A stretch of 8,578 nt of DNA, from the NCBI GenBank assembly GCA_019308525.1, contig JAFDIC010000150.1:1-8578 (forward strand), in the 5' to 3' direction. How positions within the stretch are numbered: position 1 is the stretch's first letter; each line of letters begins with the position of its first letter. The DNA comes from Deltaproteobacteria bacterium. GTDB lineage: Bacteria > Desulfobacterota > DSM-4660 > Desulfatiglandales > HGW-15. Shown in pieces: positions 1 through 4,609 of this stretch. The notes beneath the pieces are model-generated. The model did not search any database, was not told where the DNA came from, and worked only from the letters and a program-made list of their open reading frames with translations. The translations under genes were made by a program, and so were the position numbers.

Positions 1-1053
1 CTGCTCCTTGTCGGCCTGATAGCGTGGTTGGTTATCGTTTACAGGGCCGTGGGCTACCATATCAAGCTGAAACACAATGACGAGTTTACCTCACTTATCT
101 GGTTCTATTTATTCAGTGCTATCCTGGTAGTTGCTTTTTTTGGATTCGGGCTCTTCTATGGCAAAGGGTCTCACCTCACCCTGGCCGACTACTGGCGCTG
201 GTTCGTGGTTCACATATGGGTAGAGAGCGTCTTTGAATTCTTTGGGGTGGCGATTATCTCCCTGCTGCTCGTGGCGATGGGACTCGCCACCGCAAGGGCA
301 GCCTTGACCGTTGCCTATTTTACGGCAGCCATCACCTTTCTGAGCGGAATAATCGGCACAGCACATCACTATTTCTGGTATGGCGGCCCTTCCTTTTGGA
401 TAGGGTGGGGATCTATATTCTCTTCAATGGAACCTGTTCCTCTGCTGGGGCTTGTGGTCAGGGGCTTGATGGAATACAAGTCAATCCGCAAAGAAGGAGA
501 GGAGTTCCCATACAAGTGGCCCCTGTACTTCCTTGTCGCAGCTTCATTCTGGAATTTCTTTGGGGCAGGAGTCTTTGGTTTTCTGATAAACCTTCCCATC
601 GTCAATTACTACGAGCACGGGACATATCTGACCATGAATCACGGCCATACCGCCCTGTTCGGGACCTATGGGATGCTGTCGATCGCCCTGCTTCTATTCT
701 CCTGGCGCGGACTGGTGGACAGGGCCCACTGGAGAGACGGAGTCCTCAAGCTGAGCTTTTTCGGTCTCAACGTAGGACTGATTCTCATGTCCCTCGGTAC
801 ACTACTTCCGGTTGGGGCGATGCAGGCCTGGACATCCTTTACCGAAGGCCTGTGGGTGGCACGCAGTGCCTCCTTCTTTGCGAGGGAAGCAGTGGTCGTT
901 TTGGGAAATCTGAGGGTCATACCGGACTTGATAATCATCTTGCTGGGTGTCATCCCCCTGGCCTATTTTCTCTTCACGACATACCCCAGGCTGAAGGCCG
1001 TCGAGATCAAAGAGGGGGAATCCGTGTGGGAAAGGCTGGGCATTGAATTGTAG
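1..1053 (+). CDS. norB: Nitric oxide reductase large subunit (NorB/NorZ type), 5'-truncated
   Basis: This is a membrane haem-copper-superfamily enzyme that reduces two NO to N2O. The frame is open from base 1, so the N-terminus (including the first haem ligand) lies outside the window; about 350 residues remain, with many hydrophobic helices. Counting from codon 28-30 as residue 1, the metal site is intact: H62 and E66 with a second glutamate E70 in HIWVESVFE (bases 211-237), the pair H113-H114 in GTAHHYFW (364-369), E135 in MEPVP (430), and H205-x-H207 in NHGHTALFG (640-648). These match P. aeruginosa NorB H207, E211, E215, H258, H259, E280, H347 and H349, and the H62-H113-E135 spacings are identical to that protein. 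No norC follows. Whether it is a cytochrome c-dependent or a quinol-dependent (single-subunit) form depends on the missing N-terminus. The gene looks richer in G+C than its neighbours by eye. A hairpin terminator follows 13 nt after the stop. Confidence 0.95.
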   Translation: MLLVGLIAWLVIVYRAVGYHIKLKHNDEFTSLIWFYLFSAILVVAFFGFGLFYGKGSHLTLADYWRWFVVHIWVESVFEFFGVAIISLLLVAMGLATARAALTVAYFTAAITFLSGIIGTAHHYFWYGGPSFWIGWGSIFSSMEPVPLLGLVVRGLMEYKSIRKEGEEFPYKWPLYFLVAASFWNFFGAGVFGFLINLPIVNYYEHGTYLTMNHGHTALFGTYGMLSIALLLFSWRGLVDRAHWRDGVLKLSFFGLNVGLILMSLGTLLPVGAMQAWTSFTEGLWVARSASFFAREAVVVLGNLRVIPDLIIILLGVIPLAYFLFTTYPRLKAVEIKEGESVWERLGIEL

Positions 1054-1065
1054 CGCGTGTTTGTA

Positions 1066-1097
1066 GGGCCCGGCTCTCTCATGGAGGCGGGCCCTTT
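1066..1097 (+). terminator. Hairpin terminator after the NO reductase gene
   Basis: GGGCCCG (1066-1072) pairs with CGGGCCC (1088-1094). Inside, a G/G mismatch is followed by CTC (1074-1076) pairing with GAG (1084-1086), leaving a 7-nt loop. Only three T follow (1095-1097), so termination may be partial and let some transcription reach the cupin 40 nt downstream. Confidence 0.7.
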
Positions 1098-1136
1098 CAC
1101 CTGTTGTACGATTTGTCAAGGAGGAGGGAAAGTTTA

Positions 1137-1454
1137 GTGAAAAAACTCAATCTTTACGAGGAGAACTCTTTTGGCGACAAGGCCTTTACACGGCTTTTGG
1201 TGCATGATTCACCCTACTTCAAGATTCTTAATTTCAATTTCAAGGAAGGCCAGGAGTTACCTGTCCACTCCCATGACATAGAGGGTCAGGTGAGCATAGT
1301 AGTCCTTGAGGGAGTAGGGGAATTCCTGGGCAAGGATGAGAGCAAGATACCCGCAAAGGCCGGCGATGTTCTAATAACAGATATCAAGGAGCCACATGGG
1401 ATAAGGGCCAAGAGCGAGATGAGGGTCCTGGTTACCATTGCTCCGCCCATCTAA
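1137..1454 (+). CDS. Small single-domain cupin protein
   Basis: This is a 105-residue single-cupin protein, probably cytoplasmic and metal-binding; substrate and reaction are unknown. I chose the GTG start at 1137 because AGGAGGAGGG (1119-1129) lies about 8 nt upstream; the TTG at 1104 would place that site inside the gene. Cupin motif 1 is seen as KEGQELPVHSHDIEGQ, with H44, H46 and probably E49 as ligands, followed by VLEGVGEF. Motif 2 is AGDVLITDIKEPHGIRA, with H87 as the likely fourth ligand. The length fits small stand-alone cupins of sensor or minor-enzyme type. It lies 84 nt after the NO reductase stop, beyond a hairpin terminator, and no separate promoter is evident, so read-through from nor is possible. 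Its stop is only 11 nt from the stop of the convergent universal stress gene. A role in NO or redox stress is suggested by position only. Confidence 0.85.
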   Translation: MKKLNLYEENSFGDKAFTRLLVHDSPYFKILNFNFKEGQELPVHSHDIEGQVSIVVLEGVGEFLGKDESKIPAKAGDVLITDIKEPHGIRAKSEMRVLVTIAPPI

Positions 1455-1465
1455 GATGTTTTTGC

Positions 1466-1936
1466 TCAGGTTACCAGGATGACCGTAAGGCCTTTGGAGG
1501 CGTGTAGCACTTTTTGGGAAATGCTGCCGAGGAACATCTCTTCTATGCTGGAAAGTCCTCTCCTGCCCATCACCACAGTATCGTAACCTGATTTTGCCTC
1601 TTCAATGATGTCCCTGGCAACGCTTTTTTTGCGGTTTTCGATCTTGACTGTGAGTTTGTTCTCATCAAAACCAGCGGCGGTGAGGATCTGCCTGGCTTTC
1701 TCCGCTGCCTTTTTGACCAACTCTCTCTCCTTGTCCTCCATGGTGCAGAAGATGCCCTGCTGAGAGACAAAGAAGGGCGTCAACTCGGGACTGTTCATAT
1801 CACATACCGCAGCAGTGTCGGGGATTACGCTGAAGAGAGTCACTTCGTGCTCCGGTTTGAACGACGCGGCAAGGTATTGCACCGCCCTCATGGCATTTTC
1901 AGAATCATCCATCGCTACAAGTATTTTCTTGGACAT
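1466..1936 (-). CDS. Universal stress protein, UspA family, ATP-binding type
   Basis: This is a single-domain universal stress protein of 156 residues, the usual length, expected to be a cytoplasmic dimer. It starts with the typical strand KKILVAMDDSENA, D10 being at the nucleotide-site position. Near the C-terminus the ATP-binding signature G-x2-G-x9-G-[ST] is exact: G124, G127, G137 and S138 in MGRRGLSSIEEMFLGS. This places it with ATP-binding (MJ0577-like) rather than non-binding UspA members. The ATG at 1936 has GGGAGG (complement of 1945-1950) eight bases upstream. It is divergent from rubrerythrin across a 188-nt spacer holding inverted repeats, and convergent with the cupin. Expression under stress or electron-acceptor limitation is likely from family knowledge. 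The specific role is not defined by sequence. Confidence 0.95.
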   Translation of the reverse strand: MSKKILVAMDDSENAMRAVQYLAASFKPEHEVTLFSVIPDTAAVCDMNSPELTPFFVSQQGIFCTMEDKERELVKKAAEKARQILTAAGFDENKLTVKIENRKKSVARDIIEEAKSGYDTVVMGRRGLSSIEEMFLGSISQKVLHASKGLTVILVT

Positions 1937-2000
1937 GGGACTATCCTCCCTCTGCTACTTTTCTTGCTGTGTCAAGTGCCTTGCAATCACCTGTTTAGAC

Positions 2001-2036
2001 ACAAATGAACTCCAGAATGACGTCATTTGTCAAGTG
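2001..2036. promoter_or_regulatory. Inverted repeats between usp and rubrerythrin genes (candidate operator)
   Basis: ACAAATGA (2001-2008) is repeated in inverse as TCATTTGT (2023-2030), with 14 nt between the arms. Overlapping the right arm is a perfect 12-bp palindrome, AATGACGTCATT (2016-2027). TGTCAAGTG (2028-2036) is a direct copy of 1970-1978. The block lies about 36 bp upstream of the rubrerythrin -35 element and 65 bp upstream of the usp start, so one dimeric regulator could serve both genes. It does not match PerR, FNR or Fur consensus boxes that I can recall. Function is inferred from position and symmetry. Confidence 0.4.
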
Positions 2037-2071
2037 AAATTAGTTCCGGAAAAGGCACAGAGTTCATGACC

Positions 2072-2100
2072 TTGACCACCCGTTGTCATTTCCATATACT
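2072..2100 (+). promoter_or_regulatory. Sigma70-type promoter of the rubrerythrin gene
   Basis: TTGACC (2072-2077) and TATACT (2095-2100) are separated by exactly 17 nt; each element differs from consensus at one base. Transcription should start near 2107, giving a leader of only about 18 nt that contains the ribosome site AAAGGGG (2109-2115), 9 nt before the ATG at 2125. Confidence 0.75.
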
Positions 2101-2124
2101 TTGCCGAGAAAGGGGTGACGGAAA

Positions 2125-2625
2125 ATGGAAAAGAATACCGAGAAGAATCTTGCCTATGCCTTTGCAGCAGAATCAAAAGCCTCTGTCAGGAACGAAACGT
2201 TCGCAAGAAAGGCCGATGCAGAGGGCTACGTCCAGATTGCGCGGCTATTCAGGGCAGTATCCGATGCGGAGTCAGTGCATGCGAGAAGATACCTCCTGTT
2301 AATGCGGGGGAAAATAGGATCGACCGAGGAAAACCTTGAAAAGGCCTTCCAAAGCGAAATAAGGGCCAACGTGGACGAGTACCCAAAGATAATAAAAGAA
2401 GCCGAGATGGAAGGAGAAAAAAATGTGGCAAAGGCCTTCTCCCAGAGCAGGGATGTTGAGGGCCGTCACGCAGAGCTATACAAAAAGGCCCTGAACGATA
2501 TGCTTGCAGATCGACAGACCGATTACCATGTCTGCCAGATATGTGGGTACGTAAGTGAAGATGAGGCCCCAGAGCTTTGCCCCGTATGCGGAGCGGTTAA
2601 GGGGAAATTCAAGCTGGTAAGGTGA
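2125..2625 (+). CDS. rbr: Rubrerythrin (diiron peroxidase with C-terminal rubredoxin domain)
   Basis: This is a cytoplasmic non-haem iron peroxidase that reduces H2O2 in anaerobes with electrons from rubredoxin or NAD(P)H-dependent donors. It has 166 residues. The four-helix ferritin-like domain (about 1-130) carries E16, E49-x2-H52, E78 and E112-x2-H115. The rubredoxin domain has C137-x2-C140 and C152-x2-C155 with GYVSEDEAPELCPVCG between and around them. Compared with D. vulgaris rubrerythrin (ligands E20, E53, H56, E94, E97, E127, H130), the position of E97 is A81 here (EIRANVDEYP against an ExxE-type motif), and Tyr27 aligns with N23. This may mark a subfamily with altered iron chemistry. 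The gene has its own promoter at 2072-2100 and a purine-rich ribosome site. It is divergent from the universal stress gene and convergent with the HEAT-protein operon. Confidence 0.95.
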   Translation: MEKNTEKNLAYAFAAESKASVRNETFARKADAEGYVQIARLFRAVSDAESVHARRYLLLMRGKIGSTEENLEKAFQSEIRANVDEYPKIIKEAEMEGEKNVAKAFSQSRDVEGRHAELYKKALNDMLADRQTDYHVCQICGYVSEDEAPELCPVCGAVKGKFKLVR

Positions 2626-2703
2626 CTGCTTTTGGGGGTCGTTGCTCGCCCGTGGTCCCTGTTCATGTAAAGGGATGCACACGCGGTTGTGCCTTATGCT
2701 TCG

Positions 2704-3435
2704 CTAAGGAGACAGGCTTTCGAGGGCCTCTTTAGCCAGTTCCATGACTCGACGCTTGAGAAGTTTGTGGTTGGTATATACCGTGACCACTCGATCATCA
2801 TTCAAGAGGCCTTCGAGGTCTCTCTTTGCCTCATGGACCCGGAGAAGGCCTATTGCCCATGCAGAATAACCCCGGAGAAAGGAATCAGGGGATCGGAGGT
2901 AGGCAGCGAGCAATCCTTTCGCATCCTCCAAGAGTTGGGGTTGATTCTGTGCCAGCCTCCCAATGGCCCACAGGAGACCACGTTGCAGTCTTTCGTCTTC
3001 CAAGTAGTTTCCGTCTTTCCTTGCATAGGAAACCAAAATGTGCGAGTACTCTTTTGCCAGGCCATCGTGGTTTGCCAATATCTCCCCCATCGCCTCGGGG
3101 GAGCCCCAGCCAATGCCGCCTGATTCATCATTGAGGTTCCACATCAATCTGCGGAGCACATTTCTTGCCCTTTCCATATCTGTGTCGGCCAGTGATGAGA
3201 CAATCATACCTAGGGCGGAAACCGCAGCCCACTTCACGGTTTCGTCACCCTGATAGAGAAAGGAGAGAAGGCTGTTAATGGCCCGGGGGGGCGATAAGCC
3301 CCTCAGTTTTGTGGCAATTTCATGATAGTCCCCGGATCGGAGCAATTTGAGGATTTTCCCTTTTCTTGTGATGCGCCTCCCTCGTAGATCGCTGTTCACA
3401 GTCTTGCGGGTAAGGCCCTCCTCCTTGCAGTGCAT
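2704..3435 (-). CDS. HEAT-repeat protein, DVU0298-like
   Basis: This soluble alpha-helical repeat protein of 243 residues has no catalytic motif that I can see. HEAT/PBS-type helical pairs are visible at about 50-80 (PPRAINSLLSFLYQG then WAAVSALG), 150-163 (RGLLWAIGRLA), 186-210 (LRGYSAWAIGLLRVHEA) and 225-241. The most distinctive stretch is residues 99-120, with NDESGGIGWGSPEAMGEIL, which I associate with an uncharacterised family in Desulfovibrio relatives (DVU0298-like); that link is from memory. Such proteins usually act as scaffolds or binding partners. It is the last gene of a leftward set: rubredoxin, diiron protein, then this gene 26 nt after the diiron stop, so co-transcription is likely. 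The ATG at 3435 lacks a Shine-Dalgarno site. A strong AAGGAGGAGGG occurs inside codons 4-8 (3416-3426) but is 16 nt from the next start (GTG 3399), so the start is uncertain. Confidence 0.85.
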   Translation of the reverse strand: MHCKEEGLTRKTVNSDLRGRRITRKGKILKLLRSGDYHEIATKLRGLSPPRAINSLLSFLYQGDETVKWAAVSALGMIVSSLADTDMERARNVLRRLMWNLNDESGGIGWGSPEAMGEILANHDGLAKEYSHILVSYARKDGNYLEDERLQRGLLWAIGRLAQNQPQLLEDAKGLLAAYLRSPDSFLRGYSAWAIGLLRVHEAKRDLEGLLNDDRVVTVYTNHKLLKRRVMELAKEALESLSP

Positions 3436-3461
3436 GTATCTATCGACGAACGGAATAGGCT

Positions 3462-3980
3462 TCAGAGAGGCCTCTGTTGTTTCAGCGAGGCCAGTTTCGA
3501 AGCCAGGAGGGTAAGATGGTTCATCTCCTCTCTGATAATGGCGTCCACCCTCTCCCTCCCATGGGCCTGAGGAACAAGATCCCTCATACCGGCATAGAAC
3601 ACAATAGATTCCTTTTCTCGATCACTTGCAGCCAGCAAGATCCTCCTGATCTTTTCCTCTTCTTCCATCCCTGGAGAGATTTCAAAATCTTCCCTGGCCT
3701 TCTTCCCGAAGACTCGGAGATCAGCTAGGGCACGAAGATAGAGGGCTGATTCCCCCTCCGGGTCAAACACGCTGGCTTCCCTTTCCGTCTCGGGGAGCTC
3801 AGCCCTCATGCGGGCGAATACCTTCCTGTGTTCATTCTCCATGGCCGCCAGATCGAGCAAGGTTCCCTGGATCGCAGGGTCGGAGATTCTCCCGGACATC
3901 TCCCGATAAAAAGATTCCCCGTTTGTCTCGATCTGTTCAGCCATCTGAAAGACCTCGTCTGCGCTGAATTCATAACCCAT
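3462..3980 (-). CDS. Rubrerythrin-like ferritin-superfamily diiron protein without rubredoxin domain
   Basis: This is a 172-residue four-helix-bundle protein (COG1633 type), likely cytoplasmic and binding a diiron centre. The two half-motifs are present: helix 1 E18 in IETNGESFYREM, helix 2 E48-x2-H51 in MENEHRKVF, helix 3 E122 in DREKESIVFY, and helix 4 E152-x2-H155 in EEMNHLTLL. Unlike classical rubrerythrin it has no Cys-x2-Cys pairs, but a separate rubredoxin gene ends 53 nt upstream in the same orientation, which can supply the missing electron carrier. The ATG at 3980 has AAAGGAGA about 9 nt upstream. Peroxide or oxygen reduction, iron storage, or a related oxidase activity are possible; the sequence does not decide. 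The HEAT-repeat gene follows 26 nt downstream and is probably translated from the same mRNA. Confidence 0.9.
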   Translation of the reverse strand: MGYEFSADEVFQMAEQIETNGESFYREMSGRISDPAIQGTLLDLAAMENEHRKVFARMRAELPETEREASVFDPEGESALYLRALADLRVFGKKAREDFEISPGMEEEEKIRRILLAASDREKESIVFYAGMRDLVPQAHGRERVDAIIREEMNHLTLLASKLASLKQQRPL

Positions 3981-4033
3981 CGGGGCTGTCTCCTTTCGTC
4001 AAAGAAGTCTCTATCTCGGTCTTTGGAAGGGAC

Positions 4034-4195
4034 TTACTCTTCTTTCTCGAATTCGTCCTTGCTCGCGCCACAGACGGGACAAGTCCAATCATCGGGGAGT
4101 TTTTCAAAAGGAGTCCCCGGGTCAATTCCATTATCTGGGTCACCTGCTTCCGGGTCATAGACGTAACCACACACGGTGCATACATACCTGTCCAT
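4034..4195 (-). CDS. Rubredoxin (53 residues)
   Basis: This is a short one-iron electron carrier of the cytoplasm. The translation begins [18 protein letters not shown] and ends at a TAA (4034-4036). The iron ligands are C6, C9, C39 and C42, in CTVCGY and CPVCGA, with the canonical aromatic and loop residues [19 protein letters not shown] between them. A length of 53 residues is normal for type I rubredoxin. AGAGGAGG (around the complement of 4203-4210) lies 7 nt before the ATG, an excellent ribosome site. The gene is the first of a leftward operon with a rubrerythrin-like protein that lacks a rubredoxin domain, so transfer of electrons to that protein is the obvious hypothesis; donation to the rubrerythrin at 2125 or to other oxidoreductases is equally possible chemically. 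A strong promoter lies about 200 nt upstream. Confidence 0.97.
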   Translation of the reverse strand: MDRYVCTVCGYVYDPEAGDPDNGIDPGTPFEKLPDDWTCPVCGASKDEFEKEE

Positions 4196-4396
4196 CACTA
4201 GTCCTCCTCTGGTTTTGATTAATCTTCTGGCATCAAATTGCTGAACATTCAGGGAGTCTTCGAAGACTCCATCACACCTTCATTCTTGGCACGCCGTAAG
4301 GATCACAAAGTCCCCGGGAAAAGTAAGGAGCGATCGCCGAGGAAGTTCGGCTCAAACCTCGATGGCAAGCCATTCCCTTGGCTCAAAGGCATGACT
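4196..4396 (-). promoter_or_regulatory. Long 5' leader of the rubredoxin operon
   Basis: If transcription starts near 4396 from the promoter at 4403-4431, about 200 nt of untranslated leader precede the rubredoxin ATG. The region has no convincing reading frame on either strand. On the minus strand it can form CGAGG/CCTCG around a 14-nt loop, the strong hairpin GGAGTCT-TCGA-AGACTCC (4253-4270), an abutting CTGA/TCAG repeat (4241-4252), and a weak TTTGAT/ATCAAA stem (4214-4237) just upstream of the ribosome site. I could not match it to a known riboswitch class. Together with the divergent promoter region to 4609, this is the only gene-free stretch above 300 bases. Confidence 0.45.
4241..4270. 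repeat. Two abutting palindromes upstream of rubredoxin
   Basis: CTGAACATTCAG (4241-4252) has 5-bp arms around two bases. It abuts GGAGTCTTCGAAGACTCC (4253-4270), a perfect 18-bp palindrome. As RNA the latter folds to a 7-bp stem with a UCGA loop. No T-tract follows on either strand, so it is not a standard intrinsic terminator. It could be an operator for a dimeric regulator or a structural part of the leader. Confidence 0.6.
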
Positions 4397-4402
4397 CGGG
4401 GC

Positions 4403-4431
4403 ATCATAATGTTCAAAAGAACTCATGTCAA
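4403..4431 (-). promoter_or_regulatory. Near-consensus sigma70 promoter for the rubredoxin operon
   Basis: On the minus strand, TTGACA (complement of 4426-4431, a perfect -35) is followed after exactly 17 nt by TATGAT (complement of 4403-4408, five of six consensus bases). The spacer contains the inverted repeat GTTC-N4-GAAC (4411-4422), so a repressor could bind between the two elements. The next gene downstream on this strand is the rubredoxin. Confidence 0.75.
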
Positions 4432-4499
4432 GGCCATTGGATTATGTTACCGGCTGGATCAAACAAGCCAAATTCCCCTCACATAATGCAAAGGAATCA

Positions 4500-4542
4500 C
4501 AAGGAAAATTCCTTGCTTCCAGGAGTTGCCGGAGATTATAAT
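4500..4542 (+). promoter_or_regulatory. Promoter and overlapping inverted repeat of the COG2810-like gene
   Basis: A perfect TATAAT (4537-4542) lies 18 nt after TTGCTT (4513-4518), a weak -35. The inverted repeat CAAGGAA-AA-TTCCTTG (4500-4515) overlaps that -35, a layout typical of repressor operators. The predicted start near 4549 gives a leader of about 60 nt before the ATG at 4610. Confidence 0.55.
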
Positions 4543-4609
4543 ATAGGTACTTGTTTTCTTGAAGCCGATGCTGCCTAGGAGATCCCCATTTGAAGAGGAG
4601 AAAGTATAG

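Noticed and set aside
396..1046. Long plus-strand reading frame inside the NO reductase gene
   Set aside because: It is another frame of the GC-rich norB sequence, has no recognisable motif, and norB itself is unmistakable.
1427..1478. Near-inverted CCTGGTTACC and GGTTACCAGG at the cupin/usp junction
   Set aside because: Both arms lie in coding sequence encoding Leu-Val-Thr at each C-terminus, with one mismatch and a 32-nt loop; likely coincidence.
2005..2033. TTGACA on the minus strand as a usp promoter
   Set aside because: At 17 or 18 nt spacing the -10 would be GTTCAT or TTCATT, matching consensus at only three bases.
2656..2692. Hairpins TCCCT/AGGGA and GCACA/TGTGC after rubrerythrin
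   Set aside because: Stems are only 5 bp and no T-tract follows, so a terminator call is not justified.
2689..3123. Plus-strand reading frame opposite the HEAT-repeat gene
   Set aside because: It is antisense to a protein with clear repeats and the conserved NDESGGIGWG segment; no ribosome site and no family resemblance.
3970..4185. 71-codon minus-strand frame beginning MYAPCVVTS
   Set aside because: It is the +1 frame shadow of the rubredoxin gene at 4034-4195.
4214..4237. TTTGAT...ATCAAA as an FNR site
   Set aside because: FNR sites have four bases between TTGAT and ATCAA; here there are twelve.
4238..4486. 82-codon plus-strand frame in the intergenic region
   Set aside because: It starts at TTG without a ribosome site, crosses the palindromes and the opposite-strand promoter, and resembles no protein I know.
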